Assembly: GCF_017876675.1 (NCBI RefSeq)
Contig: NZ_JAGIOI010000001.1
Span: 3,348,001 to 3,412,000, forward strand
Direction of reading: 5' to 3'
Origin: Arthrobacter stackebrandtii
GTDB lineage: Bacteria > Actinomycetota > Actinomycetes > Actinomycetales > Micrococcaceae
DNA: 64,000 bases
Positions 18,446 to 27,020 of this stretch are shown here, piece by piece. The translations under genes and the position numbers were made by a program. The notes under the pieces are model-generated. The model saw only the letters and a list, made by a program, of their open reading frames with translations. It made no database searches and was not told the DNA's origin. Position 1 is the first letter of the stretch. Each line of letters opens with the position of its first letter.

Positions 18446-19006
18446 ATGTGGGAGATCCGGCCGGCGGCCCTGAGTGAATTTGCGCTGCTGCCCGCCATCG
18501 AGGCCGAGGCGGACGAGGCCTTTGAAGCGCTCACCCCGGCCATCAGCACCGCCCGCTTCCCTCCTCCGGGCGATGCCGCCGAGTACGCCGCCGCGTTCCA
18601 CATCATGGTGGCGGGGCGCCCGCCGGTGGGGTTTGTGCGTCTTGAAATTGTCGACGGCGGGGCCCACCTTGAGCAGCTGGCCGTCAGTCCGGACTATGCG
18701 GGGCAGGGGATTGGCCGTGCACTCGTCACCGCCGCCAAGGCGTGGGCGCGGGAAGCAGGATTCCGCCACATGACTTTGTGCACTTTCCGCGATGTTCCCT
18801 TCAACGCCCCGTTCTACGCCAGCTGCGGCTTCGTTGAGATGCGCGCGCAGGACCTGGGGGAGGAACTGCGGCAATTGCGCCAACATGAGGCCGGGCTGGG
18901 AATGGATGCCCTCGGGGTGCGGGTTGCCATGGAGGCAGTGCTCACCCAAGGCCGCGACTGGCAGGATCCGGCAGAACAACGCCTCCGCCCCCGGGGAATG
19001 GGATGA
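18446..19006 (+). CDS. GNAT family N-acetyltransferase
   Basis: 186 residues with the GNAT core: strand 4 EQLAVSPDYAG and the acetyl-CoA pyrophosphate loop QGIGRALVTAAKAWARE, then FYASCGFVEM near the end. The substrate is unknown (protein, amino acid or small amine). It begins MWEIRPAALSEFALLPAIEAEADEAF with a GGGGGATAGG stretch upstream. It follows the hydrolase-like gene closely and precedes the VOC gene, which has its own promoter. Confidence 0.85.
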   Translation: MWEIRPAALSEFALLPAIEAEADEAFEALTPAISTARFPPPGDAAEYAAAFHIMVAGRPPVGFVRLEIVDGGAHLEQLAVSPDYAGQGIGRALVTAAKAWAREAGFRHMTLCTFRDVPFNAPFYASCGFVEMRAQDLGEELRQLRQHEAGLGMDALGVRVAMEAVLTQGRDWQDPAEQRLRPRGMG

Positions 19007-19081
19007 CAACGCACCGCACCCGTTGAAATGGGAGAACACAGCGCACCTGTTGAGGCATGCGGGAGCGAGACCTTCAGAATA

Positions 19082-19110
19082 ACTTGAAGCTTCAAGTAGT
19101 TTGCTATGAT
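19082..19110 (+). promoter_or_regulatory. 16-bp palindromic operator overlapping the promoter of the VOC gene
   Basis: ACTTGAAGCTTCAAGT (19082-19097) is a perfect palindrome. It covers the -35 region (CTTGAA), with TATGAT as -10 at 19105-19110. The form fits a MarR-type dimer, and MarR proteins commonly control VOC/ring-cleavage dioxygenase genes. No marR gene is adjacent, so the regulator would act in trans. Confidence 0.65.
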
Positions 19111-19137
19111 ATGACTACAACGAACCTTGGAGAAAAC

Positions 19138-20025
19138 ATGACTGCCACCCAGGACCTGCTGTCCGCCGACCTCACCATGGGCACCGTGATGCTCAAGGTC
19201 GGAAACATGAAGACCATGTCCGACTACTACCAAACGGCGCTTGGCCTGGACATCGTGGCCGAGGCGGACGGCGGCCAGTACCTGGGCCGCGGCACCACCC
19301 CGCTGGTCCACCTCCAGCCGGCCGGCGGGCTGCACCTTCCCGGCCGCGGGGAAGCCGGCCTGTTCCATACCGCACTGCTCTTCCAGGACCAGGCCTCCCT
19401 GGCTGCCACCGTCGCCACCGCCGCACAGTACAACCCGCAGGCCTTCGCCGGATCCGCCGACCACCTCGTCTCCGAGGCCTTCTACTTCACGGACCCCGAG
19501 GGCAACGGCATCGAGCTGTACTGGGACCGCCCCCGCGCCGCATGGAGCTGGAAGGACGGCGGCGTGGAGATGGCGTCCCTCTCGCTCCCGCCCCAGCGCT
19601 ACCTCGAAACCCACCTGAGTGAAGCGTCGGTGGCGGGGCAGCGGCAGGCGGCGGCCGACGTCGGGCACGTCCACCTGCAGGTCGGCGACGTCGCCACGGC
19701 GGAAAAGTTCTACGTGGACACGCTCGGCTTTGAGAAGACTGCCGGCTGGCACGGCCAGGCCCTTTTCGTCGCGGCCGGCGGCTACCACCACCACATGGCC
19801 ATGAACGTCTGGAACAGCCGCGGCGCCGGCCCCCGCAAGGACACCCTGGGCCTCGGCGAGGTGCTGATCCAGCTGCCCAAGCTTGACGACGTCGGAGCCC
19901 TCCGCGAGCGTTTGGCGCGCCACCGCATCGCCGTCGCCGACACCGGGGAAGAGATTGGCTTCGACGATCCGTGGAACAACAGGATCCGCGTTACTGTTGA
20001 AGCTGTACAGTCCGAGCAGCCGTAG
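19138..20025 (+). CDS. VOC superfamily protein, CatE-like (extradiol dioxygenase/glyoxalase fold)
   Basis: Two vicinal-oxygen-chelate modules of about 130 residues each. The first holds VMLKVGNMKTMSDYYQTALGLDI, HTALLF and DPEGNGIELYWDRP. The second holds GHVHLQVGDVATAEKFYVDTLGFE and YHHHMAMNVW. His and Glu residues suit a 2-His-1-carboxylate metal site, as in catechol 2,3-dioxygenase-like CatE proteins that remove catechols or quinones. I prefer ATG 19138 (GGAG 8 bases upstream) over the longer frame from 19057, which would run through the palindromic operator. Control by a MarR-like repressor is inferred from that operator. Confidence 0.85.
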   Translation: MTATQDLLSADLTMGTVMLKVGNMKTMSDYYQTALGLDIVAEADGGQYLGRGTTPLVHLQPAGGLHLPGRGEAGLFHTALLFQDQASLAATVATAAQYNPQAFAGSADHLVSEAFYFTDPEGNGIELYWDRPRAAWSWKDGGVEMASLSLPPQRYLETHLSEASVAGQRQAAADVGHVHLQVGDVATAEKFYVDTLGFEKTAGWHGQALFVAAGGYHHHMAMNVWNSRGAGPRKDTLGLGEVLIQLPKLDDVGALRERLARHRIAVADTGEEIGFDDPWNNRIRVTVEAVQSEQP

Positions 20026-20074
20026 CCGGACCCGGGGCGCTGCCTCCGGACCCACAAAAACGAAAGGCTTATGC

Positions 20075-20527
20075 GTGGCCAATTACTCAGAGTTCTTCAT
20101 TGCCGACCACCACCAGGCCGTGGCCCGTGCCAAGGCCCGCATTGCGGGAAAATCCCCGGCCGTGGACGTGCCCGTCCTGCCCACGCCGGGCCTGAGCGAC
20201 TTTGAGATCGAAGTTCTTGGCGAATTTGCCGTCAAGAAGGTGCACGCCACCGGAGTCGCGGCCGAGCTAAGCCTGGTCGACATCGAGCTGGACACGCTGT
20301 TTGCCGTGCCGGATGCGCTGCTTGAGGTGTTTGCCGAGCTGGACGCGCCCGAGGATCCCGAGGAAGTTTCCGAGCTCGCCGCCGAGTGGGCCGCCGCCGA
20401 GGAGATGGAATCGACCCCCGAGGTGACGGAGCCGCTGCTGCGTGCCCTGACCGCCATGGCAGCCTCGGCCCTCTCGGCGGCCGAAGACAACGCCAAGATG
20501 GGCCTGTTCTTCTACTCTGCCGAGTAG
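20075..20527 (+). CDS. Hypothetical acidic protein
   Basis: About 150 residues beginning MANYSEFFIADHHQAVARAKARIAGKSP, with a GTG start at 20075 about 8 bases after AAAGG. Helical and acidic, rich in Glu, Ala and Leu (LDAPEDPEEVSELAAEWAAA), with no membrane segment or signal. I do not recognise a family. It begins 49 bases after the VOC gene in the same direction and may share its transcript. Codon use looks like the neighbours, so I accept it as a gene. Confidence 0.7.
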   Translation: MANYSEFFIADHHQAVARAKARIAGKSPAVDVPVLPTPGLSDFEIEVLGEFAVKKVHATGVAAELSLVDIELDTLFAVPDALLEVFAELDAPEDPEEVSELAAEWAAAEEMESTPEVTEPLLRALTAMAASALSAAEDNAKMGLFFYSAE

Positions 20528-20592
20528 TACCGGACTGCCACCCAGCCTCGTGCCCGGCCCCTCGGGGCGTGGCCGCCCCGTGCCTGATGAAT

Positions 20593-20681
20593 CCACTGCT
20601 CCTGCGTACGGTCAAGTCCCCATGGTGCGCAACTCTTGGAGTTGCGCATAGTTCGGAATTAACGGTGCGCAGGAGCAGTGG
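20593..20681. repeat. 89-bp near-perfect palindrome
   Basis: The outer arms CCACTGCTCCTGCG (20593-20606) and their complement (20668-20681) are perfect. The middle pairs imperfectly, and the core TGCGCAACT...AGTTGCGCA (9 bp) pairs around 20625-20648. The whole segment is almost its own reverse complement. It lies in the 540-base gap between the hypothetical gene and rpsP, which holds no coding sequence I can support. Confidence 0.7.
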
Positions 20682-20713
20682 GCCGCGTCCGGATTTCCGC
20701 CCCCAGCGGCGAA

Positions 20714-20805
20714 GTGCACTGTTCTGCGCAGCGTCACCCCTCGACCTGACGCACAACACTGTTCTGCGTCACGCCCGCACCAAACACTGCGCAGAACAGC
20801 ACGCT
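20714..20805. repeat. Nested palindromic repeats built on CTGTTCTGCG
   Basis: An outer pair CTGTTCTGCGCAG (20719-20731) and its complement (20788-20800) surrounds a 25-nt palindrome at 20747-20771 that has only three mismatched pairs. CACTGTTCTGCG occurs directly at 20718 and 20757. Together with the element at 20593-20681 this forms a cluster of cruciform-type repeats before the rpsP promoter. Confidence 0.65.
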
Positions 20806-20927
20806 CACCCCGCAAGAACCAGCCAGGCGCCCCGCCGCGGCCTGGTCTTGGACCCCACCATGGCGGCAACGTGGGAGAGCTCACAAACGGCGCCGTCCGG
20901 AAGGCGTCGCGCGGCTTGGGGATCTTC

Positions 20928-20936
20928 TGGCATAAT
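20928..20936 (+). promoter_or_regulatory. Extended -10 promoter of the rpsP operon
   Basis: TGGCATAAT is an extended -10 (TGn plus CATAAT) about 130 bases before rpsP. No good -35 lies 17 bases upstream, as is common for extended -10 promoters. It should drive rpsP-khpA and, in part, rimM-trmD. Confidence 0.5.
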
Positions 20937-21067
20937 GGACAGGTACTCGATCCGCATGGCCCCTCTCTCCGTGTGATGATCCTGTCCTTAGAAGTCCGCA
21001 GCACGGCCCGCCCCACGGGAGCGTAAAACGGATTTCGCCCCTTTTCGAACCAGGAGTAACCACAAAA

Positions 21068-21475
21068 GTGGCCGTAAAGATTCGCCTTAAGCGCTTTGGT
21101 AAGATGCGCGCCCCGTTCTACCGCGTCGTCGTCATGGATTCACGCGCCAAGCGTGATGGCCGTGCCATCGAGGAGATCGGCAAGTACCACCCCACCGAGC
21201 AGCCCTCGTTCATCGAGATCAACTCGGACCGTGCACAGTACTGGCTCAGCGTCGGCGCACAGCCGTCCGAGCAGGTCTTCAAGCTCTTGAAGATCACCGG
21301 TGACTGGCAGAAGTTCAAGGGCATCAAGGGCGCCGAAGGCACCTTGAAGACCAAGGCCGAGAAGGTTGCCTTCGTGGCACCGGAAGCCAAGAACGTCGTT
21401 GTCAAGGAAGCCATCACCCCGAAGGCCAAGAAGGCTGAAGAGGCAGAGGCCCCCGAGAGCACCGAGGCTGAGTAG
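21068..21475 (+). CDS. rpsP: 30S ribosomal protein S16
   Basis: 135 residues. The core [26 protein letters not shown]...[14 protein letters not shown] is the S16 signature. The C-terminal extension (about 50 residues, ending [18 protein letters not shown]) is usual in actinobacteria. It starts at GTG 21068, with AGGAG 12 bases upstream. It opens the operon for ribosome and tRNA maturation with khpA, rimM and trmD. Confidence 0.97.
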   Translation: MAVKIRLKRFGKMRAPFYRVVVMDSRAKRDGRAIEEIGKYHPTEQPSFIEINSDRAQYWLSVGAQPSEQVFKLLKITGDWQKFKGIKGAEGTLKTKAEKVAFVAPEAKNVVVKEAITPKAKKAEEAEAPESTEAE

Positions 21476-21476
21476 C

Positions 21477-21719
21477 TTGTTGGCTGAAGCGCTGGAGCAC
21501 CTGGTCCGCGGGATTGTTGACTCTCCCGAGGACGTGAAGGTGAGCGTCAAGAACAACCGCCGCGGGGAATCCCTCGAGGTGCGTGTTCACCAGGACGATC
21601 TGGGCCGGGTTATTGGCCGCCAGGGCCGCACCGCCCGTGCCTTGCGCACAGTGGTTGCCGCGCTGGCCCACGGCGAACCGGTGCGTGTTGACGTTGTTGA
21701 CACGGACCGCCGCCGCTAA
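21477..21719 (+). CDS. khpA: KH-domain RNA-binding protein KhpA
   Basis: 80 residues consisting of a single KH domain. It shows AEALEHLVRGIVDSPEDVKV and the RNA-binding loop with GRVIGRQGRTARALRTVV, where the GxxG motif is GRQG. KhpA usually pairs with KhpB/Jag and influences RNA stability and cell growth. It starts at TTG 21477, one base after the rpsP stop, so translation is coupled. The longer frame in front overlaps rpsP and is spurious. The position between rpsP and rimM is conserved. Confidence 0.93.
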   Translation: MLAEALEHLVRGIVDSPEDVKVSVKNNRRGESLEVRVHQDDLGRVIGRQGRTARALRTVVAALAHGEPVRVDVVDTDRRR

Positions 21720-21779
21720 CCTGCCCGGAGCCTGCCGCGGCCGCAAGGAAGCAGCAGGCATTCAGCAGTAAAGCCAAAC

Positions 21780-21821
21780 GTTTGGCCCCGGCACCATCAC
21801 GGTGACGGGGCCAAACTTTTT
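21780..21821 (+). terminator. Terminator or attenuator between khpA and rimM
   Basis: GTTTGGCCCCG and CACC pair with GGTG and CGGGGCCAAAC over about 15 bp, followed directly by TTTTT. It lies within the operon, 26 bases before the rimM start, so it may reduce rather than end transcription. Confidence 0.8.
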
Positions 21822-21846
21822 CCCACCAACATCTTTAGGAGTTCCC

Positions 21847-22452
21847 ATGCAGGTCCAGGTTGCCCGGATTGGCAAGCCCCACGGCATCAAGGGCGAGGTC
21901 ACCGTGCTGGTCCTCACCGACGCCCCCGAGTCCCGCTTTGCCGTCGGCGCCGAGTTCATTGTTGAACCGGCCAAGCTCGGCACGCTCACCGTGCGGAGCT
22001 CGCGCTGGAACAAGGACATCCTCCTGCTGGGCTTTGAGGGCACCAATACCCGAAACGACGCCGAACTGCTCCGCGGCGCAACCCTCTTCTTCGAATCCGA
22101 CGACGACGAGGACGACGACGCCTGGTACGAGCACGAGCTGCTGGACCTTGAAGTCCGGGTCGGCAAGACCGTGGTTGGCAAAGTGGCCGGGCTGCGCACC
22201 CAGGCGGTGCAGGACCTGCTGATCGTCAAGGATGCCGACGGCGACGAGGTCCTGGTGCCGTTTGTTGACGAGATAGTCCCCGAGGTCAACATCGAGGAAG
22301 GCTATGTGCTGCTGACCCCGCCGGCCGGCCTGTTCACCGTCAACAAGGAGCCCTCCGAGAATGACGAGTCCGGCGAACCTGCGGACGTCCCCGGCGCCGT
22401 GATCGTGGACAGCGAAGACGGCGGCGACGAAGCGGAAGGCGCCGGCAAGTAA
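21847..22452 (+). CDS. rimM: Ribosome maturation factor RimM
   Basis: 201 residues. RimM binds S19 and helps assemble the 30S head. The N-terminal barrel begins [24 protein letters not shown], and the PRC-barrel follows ([30 protein letters not shown]). The C-terminal 30 residues are acidic. ATG 21847 has AGGAG five bases upstream; the open frame from 21802 would run through the hairpin and is not used. The stop overlaps trmD (TAATG). Confidence 0.95.
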   Translation: MQVQVARIGKPHGIKGEVTVLVLTDAPESRFAVGAEFIVEPAKLGTLTVRSSRWNKDILLLGFEGTNTRNDAELLRGATLFFESDDDEDDDAWYEHELLDLEVRVGKTVVGKVAGLRTQAVQDLLIVKDADGDEVLVPFVDEIVPEVNIEEGYVLLTPPAGLFTVNKEPSENDESGEPADVPGAVIVDSEDGGDEAEGAGK

Positions 22453-23258
22453 TGCGCTTTGACGTCGTCAGCATCTTCCCCGAATACCTGGCACCCCTGG
22501 ACCTGAGCCTGATCGGCAAGGCCCGCAAGGACGGCCTGCTGGAACTGGCCGTCCACGACCTGCGCAGTTACACGCAGGACCGCCACCGCACGGTGGATGA
22601 CACCCCGTACGGCGGCGGCGCCGGCATGGTCATGAAGCCGGAACCCTGGGCGCAGGCCCTCACCGACATTGCGGAAAAGTCCCCCAAGTCCGACGGCGCC
22701 CGGCCCACCTTGATCGTTCCCTCGCCTGCGGGGGAGGTGTTCAACCAGAAGCTTGCCTACGAGCTGGCGGAGGAGGAGCACCTGGTCTTCGCGTGCGGAC
22801 GCTACGAAGGCATTGACGAACGCGTCCTGGAATGGGCGGCGGACAGCTACACCGTCCGGCCCGTCAGCCTCGGCGACTATGTCCTGAACGGCGGCGAAGT
22901 TGCCGTCCTGGCCATGGTCGAGGCCATCGGCCGCCTCGTGCCCGGTGTCGTGGGCAACCCGGAGTCACTCGTTGAGGAGTCCCACTCGGACGGCCTCCTC
23001 GAATACCCCGTCTACACCAAGCCCTCCACGTGGCGCGAACGCGACATCCCCGAGGTGCTGCTCAGCGGCAACCACGCCAAGATCGCCAAGTTCCGCCGGG
23101 AATTGCAGCTGCGGCGCACCGCCGCCCGCCGCCCCGACCTCATTGAGGCGCTGGACGCCGCCGCGCTGAGCAAAACCGAACGCAACGTGCTCTGGGAACT
23201 GGGGTACGCCGTCGAGCATGGAAAAGTCCACAAGCGCCCCGAAACCGGCGCCAATTAG
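22452..23258 (+). CDS. trmD: tRNA (guanine-N1)-methyltransferase TrmD
   Basis: 268 residues of the SPOUT class. It makes m1G37 with S-adenosylmethionine and prevents frameshifting. [32 protein letters not shown], the trefoil-knot segment [11 protein letters not shown] and [19 protein letters not shown] are all present. The end ([11 protein letters not shown]) is normal. It starts one base inside the rimM stop. Confidence 0.97.
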   Translation: MRFDVVSIFPEYLAPLDLSLIGKARKDGLLELAVHDLRSYTQDRHRTVDDTPYGGGAGMVMKPEPWAQALTDIAEKSPKSDGARPTLIVPSPAGEVFNQKLAYELAEEEHLVFACGRYEGIDERVLEWAADSYTVRPVSLGDYVLNGGEVAVLAMVEAIGRLVPGVVGNPESLVEESHSDGLLEYPVYTKPSTWRERDIPEVLLSGNHAKIAKFRRELQLRRTAARRPDLIEALDAAALSKTERNVLWELGYAVEHGKVHKRPETGAN

Positions 23259-23468
23259 CGCCATCGCCGCGCATATGGCAAAATAAATAGATGTGCCTGC
23301 TGGGCGCGTTCCTGCCACAGGGGGAGCGTTTGTCAACAGCGCGGCACACCGGTGGTCCATTCAGGGCAGCCGGTCCAATTTCTTTCGCACTCCATGACTG
23401 GCCCCGCGCCGTCCATGGTGTGCGTGACACAAAGTAAATGACCTGTGGCGTTTACCTGGAGTGAGAAC

Positions 23469-23828
23469 ATGCATCTTCTCGATTCCGTTGACGCAGCCAG
23501 CCTGCGCAGCGACATCCCCGCCTTCCGTGCCGGCGACACCCTCAACGTCCACGTGAACATCATTGAAGGCTCACGCTCACGTGTGCAGGTCTTCAAGGGC
23601 TTCGTGTTGGGCCGCCAGGGCGACGGCGTCCGCGAGACCTTCACGGTCCGCAAGATCTCCTTCGGCGTCGGCGTCGAGCGCACCTTCCCGGTGCACTCCC
23701 CGGTCCTGGAAAAGATCGAGGTTGTCACCAAGGGTGACGTCCGCCGCGCCAAGCTGTACTACATGCGCAGCCTGCGCGGCAAGGCTGCCAAGATCAAGGA
23801 AAAGCGCGACGCCGTTCCTGCCAAGTAA
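23469..23828 (+). CDS. rplS: 50S ribosomal protein L19
   Basis: 119 residues: [29 protein letters not shown]...[31 protein letters not shown]...[20 protein letters not shown], the complete L19 sequence pattern. ATG 23469 has GGAG 7 bases upstream; the extra codons before it are not needed. A 210-base leader separates it from trmD and may hold its own promoter (AT-rich ATATGGCAAAATAAAT at about 23273) or an autoregulatory structure that I cannot resolve. Confidence 0.97.
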   Translation: MHLLDSVDAASLRSDIPAFRAGDTLNVHVNIIEGSRSRVQVFKGFVLGRQGDGVRETFTVRKISFGVGVERTFPVHSPVLEKIEVVTKGDVRRAKLYYMRSLRGKAAKIKEKRDAVPAK

Positions 23829-23841
23829 CGGAACAAGCACT

Positions 23842-24492
23842 TTGACTTACGCGAAACGCCAGTCCAGGAAACTGGGCTGGCGTTTTGTTGTTGTGGCGGT
23901 TCTTGCGCTGTTCCTGGTCCTGGCGCTGGTCCGCAACCTGTTCATGGACCTGTACTACATTCCGTCCGAATCCATGGAGCCGCTGCTGCTCACGGGCGAC
24001 CGGGTTCTCGTCTCGCGCACGGCCTTCGCCAACGCACCCATCCAACGCGGCGACGTCGTGGTGTTTGACGGGCGGGGATCCTTCACACCCTGGAAGTCCG
24101 GCGCCGGACCCGTGGCGGACGGCATTGTGGCCGCCGGGCAGTGGCTGGGTGTCGTGCCCAATGACAACATTTACGTCAAGCGCGTCCTGGGGGTCGCCGG
24201 CGACACCGTCAAATGTTGTTCGGCGGAGGGGCTGCTGGAAATCAACGGCGTCCCCGTGACGGAAAGTTACCTCTTCCCCGGCGACGCGCCCAGCGATTTG
24301 GTGTTCGAGGTCACGGTGCCGCAGGGTAAGTTGTGGCTTATGGGCGACCACCGCAGCGTGTCCCTGGATTCACGGTCGCTGCTGGGGGCACCCGGCGGCG
24401 GGCTGATCTCCACCGACAAGGTCATCGGCGCGCCCGTGGCCAACATCTGGCCGCCGGCCCGGATCCACGCGATCCACGGCGACCAGCGCTGA
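23842..24492 (+). CDS. lepB: Signal peptidase I (first copy)
   Basis: About 216 residues. Membrane serine protease that removes Sec and Tat signal peptides outside the membrane. One N-terminal helix (FVVVAVLALFLVLALVRNLF) is followed by YIPSESMEPLL with the catalytic Ser, NIYVKRVLGVAGD with the general-base Lys, and MGDHRSVSLDSR. The start is TTG 23842, just past rplS, with GGAA upstream. It is followed by a second, longer lepB. Paired signal peptidase genes between rplS and rnhB are common in this group. Confidence 0.93.
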   Translation: MTYAKRQSRKLGWRFVVVAVLALFLVLALVRNLFMDLYYIPSESMEPLLLTGDRVLVSRTAFANAPIQRGDVVVFDGRGSFTPWKSGAGPVADGIVAAGQWLGVVPNDNIYVKRVLGVAGDTVKCCSAEGLLEINGVPVTESYLFPGDAPSDLVFEVTVPQGKLWLMGDHRSVSLDSRSLLGAPGGGLISTDKVIGAPVANIWPPARIHAIHGDQR

Positions 24493-24524
24493 CTTTTACT
24501 CTGACTTTGCTAAGGAACCGACCC

Positions 24525-25379
24525 GTGAACCACCACAGTGAGCCGCAAGAGCCCGGCACCGGCACACCCACACAGTCCGGCGACGGGGCCTTGCGGCCGT
24601 GGGACCGGTCTGCCCGCCGGGCTGCGGGCACCCGGGCCGGCAAGGACGACGGCGGAACTCCCGGCTCGCGTGCGGCCCACCAGGCCTGGGCGTGGGGGAA
24701 GGAAATCCTGACCATCATCGCCATCGCCGTGGTGCTGTCCTTCCTGATCAAGACCTTCCTGTTCCGTGCCTTCTTCATCCCCTCCGGCTCCATGGAAAAC
24801 ACGCTGCAGATCGATGACAGGATCTTCGTGAACCTGCTGGTGCCCAAGCCGATCGCGATTGAGCGCGGCGACGTGGTGGTCTTCAAGGACACCCAGGGCT
24901 GGCTGGCCCCCGTGGACCAGGCACCCGCCAACTGGCTCACGGAAGCCGGGACGTTCATCGGCCTGCTGCCCGATTCCTCCCAGCAGCACCTGGTGAAGCG
25001 GGTCATCGGCCTGCCGGGCGACCGGATCATCTGCTGCAATGCCGAGGGCAAGCTGACCATCAACGGCGAGCCCATCACCGAACCGTACCTCTACCCGGGC
25101 GCCAGCCCGTCGGACACCCCCTTTGACGTGACGGTCCCGGCCGGCCACCTGTGGGTCATGGGCGACCACCGCAACAACTCCCAGGACTCCCGCTACCACT
25201 ACGCGTCCAACAACACCGGCTTCGTGCCGATCGAGGACGTCGAGGGCCGTGCCGTTGTCATCGCCTGGCCGCTCTCACACTGGGGCGTCCTGGGCAACTA
25301 CCCCGACGTCTTTGACAGCGTGCCCGATCCGAAGAGCGCCAGCGTGTCCTCCCCGCTGCCCGCCCCCGCCGCAAAGTAA
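24525..25379 (+). CDS. lepB: Signal peptidase I (second copy)
   Basis: 284 residues. After about 60 polar N-terminal residues comes a membrane helix (ILTIIAIAVVLSFLIKTFLF), then FFIPSGSMENTL (Ser), HLVKRVIGLPGDRI (Lys) and MGDHRNNSQDSRYH. The GTG start at 24525 follows AAGGA. Compared with the first copy it has a longer cytoplasmic head and a Pro/Ser-rich tail. Its TAA overlaps the rnhB start (TAATG). The two enzymes probably share general secretion, perhaps with different preferences. Confidence 0.94.
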   Translation: MNHHSEPQEPGTGTPTQSGDGALRPWDRSARRAAGTRAGKDDGGTPGSRAAHQAWAWGKEILTIIAIAVVLSFLIKTFLFRAFFIPSGSMENTLQIDDRIFVNLLVPKPIAIERGDVVVFKDTQGWLAPVDQAPANWLTEAGTFIGLLPDSSQQHLVKRVIGLPGDRIICCNAEGKLTINGEPITEPYLYPGASPSDTPFDVTVPAGHLWVMGDHRNNSQDSRYHYASNNTGFVPIEDVEGRAVVIAWPLSHWGVLGNYPDVFDSVPDPKSASVSSPLPAPAAK

Positions 25380-26053
25380 TGGCAGCCTCGCCCACCCTGG
25401 ACTGGGAACGCGAGCTGGCAGGCCGGGGCTTCGCCGTCGTGGCCGGCTGCGACGAGGTGGGCCGCGGCTCCCTGGCCGGCCCCGTCAGCGTGGGAGTTGT
25501 CATCATTGACGCCGCCACCGCCGCCGAGCTGCCGGGCGTGAAGGACAGCAAGCTGCTGCGCACCACGGTGCGGGAGTCCCTCGTCCCGGCCATCAAGGAC
25601 TGGGCGCAGGCAAGCGCCGTCGGGCATGCCTCCGCCGGCGAAATCGATGAATTCGGCCTCGTGGCTGCGCTGCGGCTGGCCGGCACCCGCGCACTGGCGC
25701 AGGCAGCCGCCGTCGTGCGCCCCGACTTTGTCATACTGGACGGCAACCAGGACTGGCTGTCGGAACCGGAACCCGACCTTTTCTCGGTGCTGGCCGACGG
25801 CCCCGGGCGCGGGGGACCCGAGGCGCAGTGGCGCATCCAGACCCGCATCAAGGCCGACATGACGTGCCTGTCCGTCGCTGCGGCCAGCGTCCTGGCCAAG
25901 GTGGAACGCGACGGCATCATGGCCGGGCTTGCCGAAAAATTCCCCGAGTTCGGTTGGGAGGCCAACATGGGCTACGGCACGGCCGCACACCGCGAAGCCA
26001 TCGGCAGGCTCGGCGCCACGGACCACCACCGCCGGAGCTGGCGCCTGACATAG
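25379..26053 (+). CDS. rnhB: Ribonuclease HII
   Basis: 224 residues. It cuts RNA in RNA-DNA hybrids, including single embedded ribonucleotides. GCDEVGRGSLAGPV carries the first catalytic acidic pair, LDGNQDW the next Asp, and KADMTCLSVAAASVLAKVERD the last. FGWEANMGYGTAAHREAI and DHHRRSW are typical of the C-terminus. It starts by one-base overlap with lepB. Confidence 0.96.
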   Translation: MAASPTLDWERELAGRGFAVVAGCDEVGRGSLAGPVSVGVVIIDAATAAELPGVKDSKLLRTTVRESLVPAIKDWAQASAVGHASAGEIDEFGLVAALRLAGTRALAQAAAVVRPDFVILDGNQDWLSEPEPDLFSVLADGPGRGGPEAQWRIQTRIKADMTCLSVAAASVLAKVERDGIMAGLAEKFPEFGWEANMGYGTAAHREAIGRLGATDHHRRSWRLT

Positions 26054-26109
26054 GCCCGCCGCGCCGCGCCCGTTGGGCAACCGGGCCCCAAGTGATGGAT
26101 GATGGAACC

Positions 26110-26442
26110 ATGAGCGCTGAGGATCTGGAAAACTACGAAACAGACATGGAACTGCAGCTTTACCGCGAGTACCGCGACGTGGTGAACCTGTTCAGCTATG
26201 TTGTTGAGACCGAACGCCGCTTCTACCTCGCCAACCATGTGGACCTGCAGGCCCGATCGGCCGACGGCGAGGTCTACTTTGACCTGACCCTCCAGGACGC
26301 CTGGGTGTGGGACGTCTACCGCACCGCCCGCTTCGTGAAAAACGTCCGGGTCATCACTTTCAAGGACGTCAATGTCGAGGAACTCATGAAGTCCGACGAC
26401 CTCCAGATTCCCAAGGACGGCCAGCTCGGCACGCTGGGCTGA
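26110..26442 (+). CDS. DUF2469 family protein
   Basis: 110 residues, strongly conserved in actinobacteria just after rnhB: MSAEDLENYETDMELQLYREYRDVV, then YVVETERRFYLANHVDL and YFDLTLQDAWVWDVYR. The function is not known. No signal or membrane segment. ATG 26110 follows GGATGATGG. Its constant place between rnhB and yraN suggests a nucleic-acid-related role, but that is inference. Confidence 0.9.
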   Translation: MSAEDLENYETDMELQLYREYRDVVNLFSYVVETERRFYLANHVDLQARSADGEVYFDLTLQDAWVWDVYRTARFVKNVRVITFKDVNVEELMKSDDLQIPKDGQLGTLG

Positions 26443-26484
26443 CCGCCCGCGGCTGCCCCGGCGCCGCACACCAGCCACAACCTG

Positions 26485-26525
26485 AAGGACGACGGCGGAG
26501 CGCAGCTTCCGCCGTCGTCCTTCCC
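26485..26525 (+). terminator. Terminator after the DUF2469 gene
   Basis: A 15-bp perfect stem (26485-26499 with 26508-26522) around an 8-nt loop, followed by CCCT. The stem itself ends in CTT, so the T tract is weak. Confidence 0.7.
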
Positions 26526-26663
26526 TGTGTGCCGGGCCGGCCGGGCCGCGCAGCCGCCGATGAATTCCTCCACAGGCGGGGCGGCCGGGCAGGCTGTCCA
26601 CAATTTGGCTTTTCGTCCTTTTGCCCGTCCCCGCCCTCCGCAAGGCTGGTGGTGGAGGCAGCG

Positions 26664-27020
26664 ATGAGAGCAAAAGATGTGTTGGGGCAGGCCGGTGAAT
26701 GGATCGCCGCGGACTTCCTGGAGGACCGCGGCATCCGCGTCATTGACAGCAACTGGCGGTGCCGCGAAGGTGAAATCGACATTGTGGCGATTGACGGCCA
26801 GGAGTTGGTCATTGTCGAGGTCAAGACGAGGCGGTCGCGGCGCTACGGCGACCCCCTGGAGGCGCTGACCCGGGCCAAGCTGCGCCGGCTGCGCACGCTG
26901 GCGGTGCTGTGGGCGAGGGCGCACGGGCACGTGTACGGCAGCATCCGGATTGACGCCGTCGGCATCATCATGGACGGGGACTCCCCGCCCGCCATCGATC
27001 ATCTCAAGGGGGTGGCCTGA
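26664..27020 (+). CDS. YraN/UPF0102 family endonuclease-like protein
   Basis: 118 residues with a PD-(D/E)xK-like core: LGQAGEWIAADFLEDRGIRVIDSNWRC, REGEIDIVAIDG and VIVEVKTRR. The Asp of GEIDIVA and the Glu-x-Lys of VEVKT match the nuclease active site. ATG 26664 has GGAGG about 6 bases upstream. The last codon overlaps comM (TGATG). It probably acts in DNA processing with ComM and DprA; the exact substrate is unknown. Confidence 0.9.
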   Translation: MRAKDVLGQAGEWIAADFLEDRGIRVIDSNWRCREGEIDIVAIDGQELVIVEVKTRRSRRYGDPLEALTRAKLRRLRTLAVLWARAHGHVYGSIRIDAVGIIMDGDSPPAIDHLKGVA

